Source: Acetobacteraceae bacterium (GTDB lineage Bacteria > Pseudomonadota > Alphaproteobacteria > Acetobacterales > Acetobacteraceae). From it: 64,000 nt of DNA. Shown here one piece after another: positions 23,961-34,800 of this stretch. Each line of letters begins with the position of its first letter. Position 1 is the stretch's first letter. The notes beneath the pieces are model-generated. The model was given only the letters and a program-made list of their open reading frames with translations, searched no databases and was not told the origin of the DNA. Location: assembly GCA_031291725.1 (NCBI GenBank), contig JARLIM010000034.1, positions 160,638-224,637 on the forward strand. Reading direction: 5' to 3'. Both the position numbers and the translations under genes were made by a program.

Positions 23961-24824
23961 CTGCCGCATCCTGATCGCCCGCTCACGCTGCGCCAGCCAT
24001 GTCGTGCCGCCCAGGATGATGGCGGCGCCGATCAGCGTCCCCTTGGTGGGCACTTCCTGAAAGGCGATCCAACCCGCCGCGGAACTCCAGGCGAGGTCCA
24101 CAAAACGTGCCGGCTGGGTGGCGGAGATATCGGCGGCAACGAAGGCCCGCGTGAGGCAATAATGTCCGGTGCTGCCCATCAGGCCACACAGCAGGAGTAG
24201 GATCCATTGCACCATGCTCGGCCATGTCCAGTCGAGGGCTGCGATCGGAAGTGACAGCATCGCCACCGTGATCGACTGCCAGGCCACGATCACGGAAGGC
24301 TTGTCGTGCCTGGTCAATGATTTGCTGATCAGATAGGAGGCGGCGATCAGCGGGGAGGAGGACAGCATCAGCAGCGTATAGGCCCCGCCATGGCCGGATA
24401 TACCGCCGCCGACCACCACCAATACGCCGGAGAAGCCGATCAGCGCGGCCACCCAACGCTCCCATATCATCTTCTCCCCCAGGAAGATCACCGCACCGAT
24501 CATGACGAAAATCGGCGTGGTGAAGCTGATCGCCGTGGTGTCGGCAATCGGGATATGCGGCAGGGCGGTGAACCAGAGCAGCAGGCTTGTGGTGTGCACA
24601 ATGCCGCGCCGCACCTGTCCCCACCACCCCGATGCCGGACGCCATGCCTGCAATCCGGTGCGCGCGATCAACGGCAGCATGACGATGATGCCCGCCGAAT
24701 AGCGCAACGCCTGCACCTCAATCGGGTTCATCGTCAGCGCGATGCCGCGCATGGTGGTGTTGAGCACAACAAAGAGCAGCCCGGACAGCATCATCCAGCC
24801 CAAGCCGCGCAGAGTGGGGTTCAT
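23955..24824 (-). CDS. DMT-family (EamA) transporter
   Basis: The 289-residue product has about ten hydrophobic helices in two EamA halves. The first half includes FVVLNTTMRGIALTMNPIEV and ISFTTPIFVMIGAVIFLGEK, the second LMGSTGHYCLTRAFVAADIS and WIAFQEVPTKGTLIGAAIIL. RhaT/YdcZ-like DMT carriers usually export amino acids, nucleosides or metabolites. Start MNPTLRGLGWMM (24824) is 10 bases after the mntR stop, so the two are probably cotranscribed. Whether the substrate is metal-related is not known. Confidence 0.85.
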   Translation of the reverse strand: MNPTLRGLGWMMLSGLLFVVLNTTMRGIALTMNPIEVQALRYSAGIIVMLPLIARTGLQAWRPASGWWGQVRRGIVHTTSLLLWFTALPHIPIADTTAISFTTPIFVMIGAVIFLGEKMIWERWVAALIGFSGVLVVVGGGISGHGGAYTLLMLSSSPLIAASYLISKSLTRHDKPSVIVAWQSITVAMLSLPIAALDWTWPSMVQWILLLLCGLMGSTGHYCLTRAFVAADISATQPARFVDLAWSSAAGWIAFQEVPTKGTLIGAAIILGGTTWLAQRERAIRMRQA

Positions 24825-24834
24825 CGGCCAGACA

Positions 24835-25302
24835 TCACCCTTGGCGCTGCAAGAAGGCGGCAAAGGCGGCCAGTGAGACTTCGGAGACGTGATGCTCAAT
24901 GCCCTCGGCATCCTGCTCGGCGGCTTCCTGCGGCACCCCGACGGCGAGCAGCACATCGACCACCAAACGATGCCGCGCCCGCACGCGGGCTGCCAGATGT
25001 TCGCCGGTCTCGGTCAGGAACACCCCGCGATAGGGGCGCGATGTGGCGAGGCCCTCGCGTTTGAGGCGGGCGATGGTCTTGATCACGGTGGCGTGGCTGA
25101 CCCCGATACGCCGTGCAATATCGGTCGGCCGCGCCTCACCGCCGGCGGCCAGCAAATCGCCGATCAACTCGGCATAATCCTCCAACAGGGCGGTGGATTG
25201 CGCGGTGCGGGTTTTGCCGAAGCGGCGTGCATGTGTCGGCTCCGCTGGCAGGGCATCCCGCTCCGGGGCAGGCGGGTGCGGGGCGGGCAGGCGAGGCGGC
25301 AC
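24835..25302 (-). CDS. mntR: Manganese-responsive regulator MntR (DtxR family)
   Basis: The 155-residue product has a winged helix (LLEDYAELIGDLLAAGGEAR, then PTDIARRIGVSHATVIKTIA) and a dimerisation/metal domain with ELVxDVLLxVGVP-type and EGIEHHVSE segments. The order DIARRIGVSHATVIKTIARL and SRPYRGVFLTETGE closely matches proteobacterial MntR repressors of Mn transport genes. The first 30 residues (Pro/Arg/His-rich) are probably disordered or start downstream. No mntH or sitABCD gene is present; instead a DMT transporter follows 10 bases later. Confidence 0.85.
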   Translation of the reverse strand: MPPRLPAPHPPAPERDALPAEPTHARRFGKTRTAQSTALLEDYAELIGDLLAAGGEARPTDIARRIGVSHATVIKTIARLKREGLATSRPYRGVFLTETGEHLAARVRARHRLVVDVLLAVGVPQEAAEQDAEGIEHHVSEVSLAAFAAFLQRQG

Positions 25303-25695
25303 GCTGTGTACTCCTTACATTTATCAGACCATGACGAAGCATGGTCGGAAATTCAATGCGCAACGGCGTGGGGGCAGCCACAAGATTGCACCGAAGCTGA
25401 TTCGCGGTGGCCCAAATGGTGCGGTGGACCTCGCAATGTTTCGTCCTCGCTATGCGGCTGTTGCATGGATATGGTGGGTTTGCCGTGTTTGTGGGCGGCC
25501 TTGCGCATCATGCAGACGTCAATGCGCCCACTGACGGCAATTTTACGCGCGATGCCCATTTAATCGACACAAATACCATGTCAGCATAGCGGAAGATGCT
25601 TGCCTAGCAGGCGCGATTTGCAGGAACATGCTGCACTGCAACATGACTCGCAACGCGCCTCTCCGTGTGGAGCGTCAAAGATAAGGATTCATTCC
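25303..25695. other. 393-base region without a supported gene, between mntR and hfq
   Basis: Holds the divergent 5' regions of mntR (minus) and hfq (plus). Short open frames exist (for example 25407-25589), but they lack ribosome sites and family-like composition, so I do not call them. The ribosome site of hfq (AAGGA at 25684-25688) is clear. An MntR operator or small RNA could lie here, but I see no strong palindrome or terminator hairpin. Confidence 0.5.
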
Positions 25696-26043
25696 GTGGC
25701 CACTGACAAGTCGCAGAACGTTCAGGAAGTCTTTCTGAACCACTTGCGCAAAAACAAAACAGCCGTAACCGTGTTTCTGGTGAACGGTGTGAAGCTCCAG
25801 GGTATCATCACCTGGTTCGACAATTTCTCGGTGCTGTTGCGCCGGGATGGTCACACGCAGCTGGTCTATAAGCACGCCATCAGCACCGTGATGCCGGGCG
25901 CGCCGATCCAGCTGTTCGATGGTGCCAAGGTCGATGCCGCGACGGCTGCTGCCGCCGTGGGTGGGGTTGCCAGTGGCGTGACGCCGGCCAATCCGCTTGG
26001 CAATACGCTCACCCTTGCACGTCGGGAGCCTGAGTCTGAGTGA
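25696..26043 (+). CDS. hfq: RNA chaperone Hfq
   Basis: The 115-residue product contains the Sm1 motif ([20 protein letters not shown]) and Sm2 motif ([12 protein letters not shown]) that build the hexameric ring binding small RNAs and mRNAs. GTG 25696 is chosen because [16 protein letters not shown] starts a few residues later and AAGGATTC sits 8 bases upstream; the longer frame is not Hfq-like. Beyond the ~70-residue core there is an Ala/Gly/Val-rich tail ([14 protein letters not shown]), longer than in many alphaproteobacteria. hflX follows with overlapping frames, the usual hfq-hflX order. Confidence 0.95.
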   Translation: MATDKSQNVQEVFLNHLRKNKTAVTVFLVNGVKLQGIITWFDNFSVLLRRDGHTQLVYKHAISTVMPGAPIQLFDGAKVDAATAAAAVGGVASGVTPANPLGNTLTLARREPESE

Positions 26044-27355
26044 ACTTGATCTGACGTCGCGCCAGAAGGACAAGACTGGTGGCAGTGATCGTGGCGGGCC
26101 GACTTTGGCCGCCGTGATCCTGCCTTGGGAACGCCCCGATCGCGCTGACGCCCTGCGTGCCAGTGAAGCCCGTCTGGCGGAAGCCGTGGGACTTGCGGCG
26201 GCCATTGGCCTTGTGGTGGTGCACAGCGCCATCGTGCCCCTGCGCCTGAAACGCTCCGCCACGCTGCTCGGTCTGGGCCAGATGGACATACAGGGTGCGC
26301 AGCTGGCGGCCCAAAAAGTAGCCGTGGTGGTGATGGATTGCCAGCTCTCCCCCGTACAGCAGCGCAATCTTGAAAAGGCCTGGGGCTGCAAGGTGATCGA
26401 CCGCACCGGGTTGATCCTGGATATTTTCGGCGAGCGTGCCACCACCTCCGAAGGTGCGTTGCAGGTGGAACTGGCCCATCTGAGCTATCAACGCTCACGC
26501 CTTGTGCGGTCCTGGACCCATCTGGAACGTCAGCGCGGCGGTTTCGGCTTTCTCGGCGGTCCGGGTGAGACGCAGATCGAAGCCGATAGACGCCTCATCG
26601 ACGACCGCATGGTGCGCCTGAAGCGCGAGTTGGAGCAGGTGCGCCGAACACGGGGGTTGCATCGCGACGCCCGCAAGCGCACGCCGTTCCCGACGGTGGC
26701 CCTCGTCGGCTACACCAATGCGGGCAAATCCACCTTGTTCAATGCGCTCACCGGTGCTGAGGTGATGGCAAAGGATTTGCTGTTCGCCACATTGGACCCC
26801 ACCATGCGCGGCCTGACGCTGCCCTCCGGGCGGCGGGCGATCTTGTCGGACACCGTGGGGTTCATCTCCGAACTGCCCACCGAACTCGTCGCCGCCTTCC
26901 GTGCCACGTTGGAGGAAGTGTCGCAGGCCGACATCATCCTGCATGTCCGCGACGCCTCGCACCCCGATACGGTGGCGCAGCGTGAGGATGTGGAGGCGGT
27001 GCTGGATGGTCTGGTGCGCGATGGTGCGCTGGATGAGAACTGGCAGGATCGCTGCATCGAAGTGCTCAACAAGGCCGATCTGCTCGGCGGCGTGGCGGAG
27101 GTGCCGACCAAAACCGGCTGCATCGCCGTCTCCGCGATCTCGGGCGAGGGGCTGGATGTGCTGGCGGCGGCGATCGATGCACGGCTGCAGGCGGGCATGG
27201 TGCTGTGCAGCTACACGCTGTCCGTCACCGATGGTGCGCGTTTGGCGTGGCTGTACAAGCACGGTGAAGTCGTCAGCCGGATGGATGCAGAGGAGGGGAT
27301 TGCGGTGACGGTGCGCCTCTCGCCCGCGGATCGTTCGCGGTTCGAACAACCATGA
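25997..27355 (+). CDS. hflX: GTPase HflX
   Basis: The product (up to 452 residues) has the HflX N-terminal domain with the [15 protein letters not shown] segment, the long helical [19 protein letters not shown] linker, and a G domain from about residue 233. The G domain contains G1 GYTNAGKST (238-246), G3 DTVGF and G4 NKAD. HflX is a ribosome-binding GTPase that splits stalled or heat-stressed 70S ribosomes. The start is uncertain: no ATG lies near the N-terminus, and TTG 25997 or TTG 26015 would overlap hfq by 47 or 29 bases. The stop overlaps the next ATG (27352-27355). Confidence 0.92.
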   Translation: MAIRSPLHVGSLSLSELDLTSRQKDKTGGSDRGGPTLAAVILPWERPDRADALRASEARLAEAVGLAAAIGLVVVHSAIVPLRLKRSATLLGLGQMDIQGAQLAAQKVAVVVMDCQLSPVQQRNLEKAWGCKVIDRTGLILDIFGERATTSEGALQVELAHLSYQRSRLVRSWTHLERQRGGFGFLGGPGETQIEADRRLIDDRMVRLKRELEQVRRTRGLHRDARKRTPFPTVALVGYTNAGKSTLFNALTGAEVMAKDLLFATLDPTMRGLTLPSGRRAILSDTVGFISELPTELVAAFRATLEEVSQADIILHVRDASHPDTVAQREDVEAVLDGLVRDGALDENWQDRCIEVLNKADLLGGVAEVPTKTGCIAVSAISGEGLDVLAAAIDARLQAGMVLCSYTLSVTDGARLAWLYKHGEVVSRMDAEEGIAVTVRLSPADRSRFEQP

Positions 27356-28179
27356 GCCTGTTCACCCGCGCGCAGCTGGGCGTTCTGTCCGACATCCTGC
27401 AAGACGCCACCCGTGCTGAGATTCTGCCGCGCTTTCGCTGTCTGGCCGAGGGGGCCATTCGCAGCAAAACCGGCCCGCTCGATCTCGTCACCGACGCCGA
27501 TGAAGCGGCCGAGCGGATGATCACCGCGCGTTTGCAGGCGGAGTTTCCCGGCTGCGTGGTGATCGGCGAAGAGGCGGCGAGTGCGGATGCTCGGGTGCTC
27601 GACGGTCTGATGCAGGCCGATCTGGCTTTCGTCGTCGATCCGGTGGACGGCACCAGCAATTTCGCCGCCGGTATGACGCTGTTCGGCTGCATGTCGGCGG
27701 TGTTGATGCGCGGGCAGGTCGTCGGCACCGCCATTCACGACCCCATCGGGCGCGACACCGCGTTGGCGTTGCGCGGGGAAGGGGCGTGGATCGCGCGCGA
27801 GGATGGCAGCACGCGCGGCCTGCATGTGGCAGCCCCGGTGCCGGTGTCGGAGATGAATGGCGGCGCGTCCTGGCGGTTTCTGCCGCCCGATCTCGGCGCG
27901 CGGGTGGCGGCAAACCTGCCGCGTGTGGCGGGCAGCTTCGGCTATCGCTGTGCGGCGCATGAATATCGGCTGTTGGCCGGTGGCGGCTGTCACTATTTAT
28001 TCTATGGTCGCCTCTACCCGTGGGACCACGCGCCGGGCTGGTTGCTGCATCAGGAAGCCGGCGGTTACAGCGCACATTTCGACGGCAGCGCCTATCAGGC
28101 CGACAACATCCATGGCGGCCTGATCTGCACCCCGGATCGCGACAGCTGGGACGCCCTACGCGCGGCGTTGCTGGGCTGA
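27352..28179 (+). CDS. Inositol monophosphatase family phosphatase
   Basis: The 275-residue product has the three metal-binding signatures of the Li+-sensitive phosphatase family: VIGEEA, DPVDGTSNF (canonical DPIDGTTNF) and PWDHAPGW (canonical WDxAAG). It is a Mg2+-dependent phosphatase; inositol phosphate, histidinol phosphate, NADP or PAP are possible substrates and the sequence does not decide. Coupled to hflX by an ATGA overlap. Its last 24 bases overlap the 3' end of the opposite Hint-domain gene, a tail-to-tail overlap. Confidence 0.85.
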   Translation: MSLFTRAQLGVLSDILQDATRAEILPRFRCLAEGAIRSKTGPLDLVTDADEAAERMITARLQAEFPGCVVIGEEAASADARVLDGLMQADLAFVVDPVDGTSNFAAGMTLFGCMSAVLMRGQVVGTAIHDPIGRDTALALRGEGAWIAREDGSTRGLHVAAPVPVSEMNGGASWRFLPPDLGARVAANLPRVAGSFGYRCAAHEYRLLAGGGCHYLFYGRLYPWDHAPGWLLHQEAGGYSAHFDGSAYQADNIHGGLICTPDRDSWDALRAALLG

Positions 28180-31100
28180 TCTGGCGGCAATCCGCCGCCG
28201 CACCGCTTCCACCTCCGCGCCCTGTTCCACCCGACGGGCGCAATATTGCGGCGTGATGGTCTCTTCCGCGTCGGGATAGAGGATGTCGAACTCACCGACA
28301 TTGTGGAATTGCGCCCGGTTGCCGTGATCGAGATAGGTCTCCGATGCGGCCCCCTCGGCGATGATCGCATCGTGGCTGTCGAGCTCGATGTGGAAGTAGG
28401 ACACCGTCTCCACCGATTGCGCCTGTGTGATGTTCGCCCCATTCACCAATGCTTCAGCCGGGATCAGCATGCCGTCGAGGAACATCGCATGCAGGGGCGA
28501 GACCGACAAATCCCGCGTCGGCACGCCATCGGCCAGCGATCCGGCGGCGAAGGTGACCGGCAACAGCTTGCGGTTGCGATGTGCGAACGTGCCGGCATAG
28601 GCGCGCTTGCCAATCCAGCGGATCGGGCGATGCGCACCACCGGCGGTGATCAACACATCGCCGATTGCCAGCAACTCCACCGCACGCTCTCCCTGATCGG
28701 TCAGGATCAGCGTGCCTTCGCAATAGCAGGGCACCGAGGTGAGGGTGATGTCGGTGCCGGAGGTGATCAGGGCATCCTGTGACAGCGCGAACGTGTCATT
28801 GGCATAGGAGCCAAGCAACTGAATGCTCTCACTCACGCCCCCACCGGAGACAGTGAGGATGTTGGTGGCGGAATTGAGAGAGAACGTGTCACTGGCGGCA
28901 TAGCCGACATTGGCCATCTCCACCGTGGCGTTGAGCTGCAACGTGGTGTTGGAGACCGACGCACCATCCCAGACCCGCATGATGCCGAAGCCCTCGATGG
29001 TGGCTCCGACATCGACGGAGGAACTGTAAACCTGCTCCTGACCGCCGCTGCCGATATCCGCACCCGAGACGGTGCCCCCGGCATTCTCCAACACGCCGCC
29101 ATTGCTGACGGTGGTGGCCGAGACATAGCCGCCTGCGGTGACGAGGACCGTCGCGCCCGAGGCCACATGCGTTCCGCTGGCGAAGGCCGCCTGCAGCAAC
29201 ACCTCGCTGAAGGAGGAGTATTGGCCGCTCACCGCCGAGCCGAGGGGGATCACATCCACCTGCCCCTCAACCGACAGGATGCCGCCCGCATTCACCTGCG
29301 TGTCATAGGCGACACCACCTTGAACGATTTCGGTGCCGCCATTGCCGAGCACCGTGCTGATCGTGCTGCCCGCAAACAGATATTGCTGGCCAGCATGATC
29401 GACCACCACGCCGCTGGTCTGGCCGGAATTCACATCCTGCACGCCCCCGCTGACAATGTATGCGCTGATCGACAATCCGTTTGATAGAATGGTTTCGTTG
29501 CCGCCGCTGAGGCGCGTGGCATTGTCCACCCCGCCGGTGTTGATCAGCTCACCGCCTGACAACACCGAAGTGGCCGAAGCGAAAGCATAGGAATCGACAT
29601 TCGCCACGCCGCCATTGCTGACAATTGTGTTGAATGCCTGCGCGTAGGCGGTGCCCGTCGTGACAGGGAAGGGGGCACTGACGCTATGCGTTGCGGAGGT
29701 GTTTGAAAACAGGCTCACGATCGCATCGGTGAACACACTGTTGTCAACCGCACTTACGATGGAGGCAAAGGTGAGCGTCGATGAGGTCAGGGTCAGCGTG
29801 CCGCCTGAACCGACCGTGGTGGCCGAAATCGTGCCATGGTCGTCGATCAGGTTTCCGCCCGACAGAATGGTGGTGCTGGTGGCAAGGCCGCCGAGCAGTT
29901 CCTGTGTGCCGCTACCGGCCACAATGGCCGCAGAGGCTGAACCGGCAACATCGATCCACTGCGTTGCACCTGCGCCGATATATGTGCTGATAGCAGCACC
30001 GCCGGAACCGACGAGCGCCGTTGCGCCACTGAGCACGGTGCCAATATCGGTGCCGCCGTCGAAGCTGCTGATCACGCCGCCCGCATCGACGACGGTGCCG
30101 ATGGCCGAACCGCCCAAATACACCGCTTCCGTGGCACCGCTGCTGATGGTGACAGCGCTGCCGATACCATTTTCCTGAATATGTACGAAGCCTTGGCTCG
30201 CCACCGCGCCGCTGGCAACGCCGCCTGAATCGACCGTCAACTCACCGCCGATGATCGCCGCGCCCAGGTCAAGACCGCCCGACTGAACGGCAACATGACC
30301 GCCTACGAAAATCTGGGCTTGCGTGTCGATGCCTCCGGAGGAGACGACCAGCGTGCCACCTGAAAGCACCTGCGTGCCGGTGGCTGACCCGCCGACATGA
30401 ATCTGTGTCAGACCTCCCGAGATGATCTCGATATTGCTCGCAACACCGCCCGAAAAGACGAGCATTGTGCCGCTTGAGGTGACCAGCGCATTCAGCGCAA
30501 TGCCGCCGCTGAGATCGTAATCCGTCTCGCCAGACGTGACAGTGGAGGTAAAATCGGCGTTCTGCCCGGCGATCCAGGTGACTTCCTGGGTGCCGGACAT
30601 CAGCAAATTGCCAGAAGTTGCAATATTGCCAAAGCCCGTCACGCCATCCAGCTGCCCACCCGGTTCGACGATCACCGTGCCGCCGACCGCAGCGGTCACA
30701 TTGACGGCGACACCGCCGGATTGAATGATCATCAGCCCACCGGATTCAACCGTTGCGCCGTTATCCGCCCCGCCAGATTGAACGATATCCTCACCGCCGC
30801 TGGAGACCGTTATGTAGTCTGCGAGGCCGCTCTGCGCGGTGATCTGCACGCCGCCGCCAGAGATCTGTGTGTAGGCGATGTCTCCACCGAAGGTTTCGAT
30901 CGTGGCACCGGAGGCGATGGAGTTGTAATTCGCCTGACCGCCGGGAAGCACCAATATGGTCTCGGAACCGACAAAGCTCGAATAATTAAGACCGCCGCCC
31001 GCGCCTGCGTAGCTCACCACCTGCGTGCCGGAGATCAGCACCGCGCCGGAGGAGATGATCTCGCCGCCGGTGGCACTGACCACGCTGGCACCCGGCAACG

Positions 31101-31680
31101 CGATCACCACACCGCCTTGTTGGATCGTGATGCCCGATGCAACAGCGCCAGATGAGAGGATTTCCAAACCGCCGCTGGCGATCACCGACCCACTGTCGAT
31201 AGCGGAGCTGAGCACCATCTCGCCACCGGACAGCACTTGGGCGGAAATGATCGTGCCGCTGTTGCGGGCGCTGAGCACACCGCCGGACGACACCACGGCT
31301 GCGCTGCCCGTCCCACCATAGCCGATGATGTCCACACCGCCATTGGAGACGATATCGCTCTGGGCTTGGCCGCCGAAGAACACCGACGCCACGCCGCCGG
31401 AGCCAATGCTGGTGGCCTGTTCCACGGCACCGAAAATGGTTTGGATCATGCCGCCACTGGCCACGGCCGTGCTGGTGGCCAGCGCGCCAGTGCCGTTGTT
31501 GGACAGCACGCCGCCGGATTGCACGCTGGTGTCGAGCATAACGCCGTCATTCACCACGCGGGCACCGTCTGGCACGATGGTGTTCACCATCTCGCCGCCA
31601 CTCTCCACCACCCAGAGATCGCCCGACGCCACCGTGATGCCGGAGGAGATTGTCTGCGCGCTCACGTAATGGGTGGTCAT
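28156..31680 (-). CDS. Giant strand-loop-strand repeat protein with C-terminal Hint domain (1174 residues)
   Basis: Residues 1 to about 960 are tandem short repeats of the type xVxSGGxxxVxSGG, as in autotransporter strand-loop-strand (AIDA/O_hly) repeats, which form a beta-solenoid. Two longer units carrying PGA/PGG and SGTQxV recur near residues 195-250 and 340-395. From about residue 984 there is a Hint_2 domain: PCYCEGT with the putative nucleophile Cys, ELLAIGDVLITAGG, RPIRWIG, VSPLHAMFLDG (block-B-like SxxH) and YFHIELDSHD. No signal peptide, no beta-barrel and no C-terminal Asn are seen. The Hint domain may self-cleave. It is the smaller of two adjacent paralogues; a hairpin lies 35 bases upstream of its start. 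Confidence 0.85.
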   Translation of the reverse strand: MTTHYVSAQTISSGITVASGDLWVVESGGEMVNTIVPDGARVVNDGVMLDTSVQSGGVLSNNGTGALATSTAVASGGMIQTIFGAVEQATSIGSGGVASVFFGGQAQSDIVSNGGVDIIGYGGTGSAAVVSSGGVLSARNSGTIISAQVLSGGEMVLSSAIDSGSVIASGGLEILSSGAVASGITIQQGGVVIALPGASVVSATGGEIISSGAVLISGTQVVSYAGAGGGLNYSSFVGSETILVLPGGQANYNSIASGATIETFGGDIAYTQISGGGVQITAQSGLADYITVSSGGEDIVQSGGADNGATVESGGLMIIQSGGVAVNVTAAVGGTVIVEPGGQLDGVTGFGNIATSGNLLMSGTQEVTWIAGQNADFTSTVTSGETDYDLSGGIALNALVTSSGTMLVFSGGVASNIEIISGGLTQIHVGGSATGTQVLSGGTLVVSSGGIDTQAQIFVGGHVAVQSGGLDLGAAIIGGELTVDSGGVASGAVASQGFVHIQENGIGSAVTISSGATEAVYLGGSAIGTVVDAGGVISSFDGGTDIGTVLSGATALVGSGGAAISTYIGAGATQWIDVAGSASAAIVAGSGTQELLGGLATSTTILSGGNLIDDHGTISATTVGSGGTLTLTSSTLTFASIVSAVDNSVFTDAIVSLFSNTSATHSVSAPFPVTTGTAYAQAFNTIVSNGGVANVDSYAFASATSVLSGGELINTGGVDNATRLSGGNETILSNGLSISAYIVSGGVQDVNSGQTSGVVVDHAGQQYLFAGSTISTVLGNGGTEIVQGGVAYDTQVNAGGILSVEGQVDVIPLGSAVSGQYSSFSEVLLQAAFASGTHVASGATVLVTAGGYVSATTVSNGGVLENAGGTVSGADIGSGGQEQVYSSSVDVGATIEGFGIMRVWDGASVSNTTLQLNATVEMANVGYAASDTFSLNSATNILTVSGGGVSESIQLLGSYANDTFALSQDALITSGTDITLTSVPCYCEGTLILTDQGERAVELLAIGDVLITAGGAHRPIRWIGKRAYAGTFAHRNRKLLPVTFAAGSLADGVPTRDLSVSPLHAMFLDGMLIPAEALVNGANITQAQSVETVSYFHIELDSHDAIIAEGAASETYLDHGNRAQFHNVGEFDILYPDAEETITPQYCARRVEQGAEVEAVRRRIAARSAQQRRA

Positions 31681-31715
31681 CGGGCGAGATCCGTTCGTCA
31701 GGCAGCAGAAGGTTA

Positions 31716-31748
31716 AAAAATGCCCCTCAGACCCTGAGGAGCATTTTT
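31716..31748 (-). terminator. Strong hairpin with A/T flanks between the two Hint-protein genes
   Basis: Left arm AAAAATGCCCCTCAG (31716-31730), loop ACC, right arm CTGAGGAGCATTTTT (31734-31748), with one internal mismatch. It is 78 bases after the stop of the 1699-residue gene and 35 bases before the start codon of the 1174-residue gene. As a terminator it separates the two; if the second gene's promoter lies between 31749 and 31826, the hairpin would sit in its leader and could attenuate it. Confidence 0.85.
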
Positions 31749-31826
31749 ATATCCGCAGGCTATCCCGCCAATGGGAATTCTTCAATCGGCGCAACGATCT
31801 CCCTTGTGTAACACTTTGCGTGAGCT

Positions 31827-34800
31827 TTACCCCACCGAACGCCGCACCACGCGTGCCGCGATGCGTTTGCGCACGGCTTCCAGCGCCGGGCCATGCTCCA
31901 CGCGACGGGCGCAATAATGCGGCACCAGCGGTTGTTCGGCATCCGGATAGAGAATGTCGAACTCGGCGGCATTGTGGAACTGGCCGCGGTTGCCATCGTC
32001 AAGGAAGGTCTCTGCCGCCACCCCCTCGGCCAGGATCACGTCATGGCTGTCGAGTTCGATGTGGAAATACGCCACCTCATCGACCGATGTCGCCTGTGTG
32101 ATGCTGCTGCCATTCACCAGCGCATCGGCCGGGATCAGCATGCCGTCGAGGAACATCGCATGCAGCGGTGACACCGAAAGGTCGCGCGCGGGCACGCCGT
32201 CGGCCAGCGATCCGGCTTGGAACGTCACCGGCAGCAGCTTGCGGTTGCGGTTGGCGAAGGTGCCGACATAGCGGCGGGTGCCGATCCAGCGGATCGGACG
32301 CAATGCACCGCTGGCGGTGATCAGCACATCGCCAATCGCCAGCAACTCCACCGCTTTCTCCCCCTGATCGGTCAGGACCAGTGTGCCCTCACAATAGCAG
32401 GGCACAACCGAGACATCGGTGCCGCCCATATTATCCGAGCCGACAACCACCGTATCGCCCGCATAATTGCCGATCAGCGACAATGTGGCCGAGGTGCCGT
32501 TTTCATAGACGGTCAGGATATCGCCCGCCGAGTCGATCGTGCCAGAGCCGCCGGTATAGGTGAGGAAGTTGAAATCGATGGTGCCACCGCTGCCCAGGCT
32601 GGTCAGGCTGACATTGGCACCGCTGGAGATGATCAGATCGCCGCCCGCATTCACCGTGGCCGACGTATCGATGCCGCCGGAGCTGACGTATTCGAAGCCG
32701 CTGCTGTTGATGATCGAGCCGGACGCCGTGCCACCGGAATTGACGAACAAATCGGCACCGGGAATGAACCCAATCGGGTTTCCCACGCCCACCACACCGC
32801 TCAGGCTCATGTCGATGTTGGTGCCACTGACCGCACCGCCAGCCTGAACCATCATCGCGCCACCGCCCAGAATCGTCGTGGCCGCGGCGGAGGCGCCGAT
32901 AAAGACGTCCTCAGAGCCGCCACTGAGGACGGTGGTGTTGGAGGTGTTACCGCCCGAATAGACGTTCTGGACGCCGCCATTGGCAACCATCGCGCCGATC
33001 GCGCTGCCACCGCCGAGGACGATCTCGCTGCCGCCGGAACCGATCGCCGCCGCGCTATCGACGCCGCCGCTGAACACCTGAAGCAGGCCGCTGCCCAGCA
33101 CAACGTTTTGCTGCCCCAAGCCGCCGCCCACGATATCGAGCACGCCACCGCTGGATATTTGCGCCGCGCTGATCACACCGCCCTGGAAGGCGGAGACGAT
33201 GCCTTCAATCGTGGCACTGTCGATCGCACCGCCGGAATAGGCGATCATCGCGCCGCCGCCGGAGACTGTCGCCGAACTGTCGATGCCCCCCCAGCCGACG
33301 CTGATGATGCCGCCGCTGCTCACGGTGGCGCCGCTATCGATGCCGCCGAGATAGACCAGACCCGCACCGCCGGAACTGATCTGCGCGCCGCTTTCCAGCG
33401 CGCCATCCAGACGCACCTGCAACTGACCGCCACTGCTGACCACCGTGCCGCTGGCATAGCCATTGGAGGTGACGCGGAAATTGCCGCCGCTGCTGACGAC
33501 GGTGTTGAGATCGACGCCACCGGAATAGATCTGCGCCGAACCTGCACTGAGCACCGTGCCGCTCGCCCAGCCACCGGAGGAGACGATCAACTGTCCGCCA
33601 GAGCTGACGGTTGTTGACATCGCCGATCCGCCCGAGACGGTCATCGAGCCGCCAGCGCTGATCACCGCACTGCTGGTTTGGCCGCCATCGAACAGCAACA
33701 GCGCGCCGCCAGACTGGACCAGGCCGCTGATCTGCGTGCCGCCATCGAGCACGTAATCGGTATACCCCGACTGGACCAGCGCACTGCTCAGAATGGCACT
33801 GCTCTGGACCTGCACCGTGCCCGACAGCAAGATCGCCCCGGTCGAGACGGCACTTGTGGGGCTGCCGGAGACGTTGCCGGTCGATCCACCGGGTTCGACG
33901 ATCAACAGACTGCCGACGGCCAAATCCGTACCCGAGACAACACCCCCCGAGGTGACAATCTCCAATCCGCCGCTCTGCACCAATTGTTGGCCGCCGGCCG
34001 ATCCACCGGAGGAAACAATCTCGGTGCCGCCGCTGCCGATATCGGTGCCGATATCTTGCGCACCCGGATTGATGCGCAGCGTCGCGCCGCTGAGAACCGA
34101 GGTGTTTTCGACGATGGCGCCGCTGAACATGCGCAGCGTGGCGCCACTGCTCAGCGTGGCAAAGTTCTCGATGCCGCCCGACAGCACATAGACGCTCTCG
34201 CCGCTGGTATAAGCGGTCAGGTTAACCGTAACCCCACCCGAAATCGGAGCCGCAGCACTGGTGCCGGAGATCACCTCAATGCCGGCGGACACCGCCGTGC
34301 CGCCCGAATCCACCTGCGTGCCAACCACATTCGCACCCGGCAGAACCAGCAGGATGCCGCCGCTCTGCACCTCTACCCCCGAGGCATAGGCCCCGGACGA
34401 GATGATGTCGATGCCGCCGGATTGAACGATCGTGCCGGAATCAGTGCCGGAATTCGCAATAATCTGTTCAGCGCCATTGCCGATGACATCGCTTGTCACC
34501 ACTCCGCCACCCGAGGCGCTGAGCAGCGCACCGCTGAGCAGATCCGCGCCGCTGATCGCACCCCCCCAAGACACCAGGATCTCACCGCCGCTGGACACCG
34601 TGGTGCTGGTCGCACTGCCATCGAGCAGAGCCGACAGCACGCCGCCATTGCTCACGCTTGCCGATAGGCTGTCGCTGTAGAACGTGGCAATCGCCACGCC
34701 GCCGGAGGAGATGGCGGTGTATTCGTCCACCGCACCCGCATAGGCCGCCGATATAGTGCCGCCGGAACTGACAATGGTGCTGACCGCCAACCCATCGCTG

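Noticed and set aside
25407..25589. 60-residue frame in the mntR-hfq gap
   Set aside because: No ribosome site, no family-like sequence; reads as chance coding.
32217..33617. Plus-strand frames over the giant Hint-protein genes
   Set aside because: They arise from the repetitive Gly/Ser codons on the opposite strand and contain no domain.
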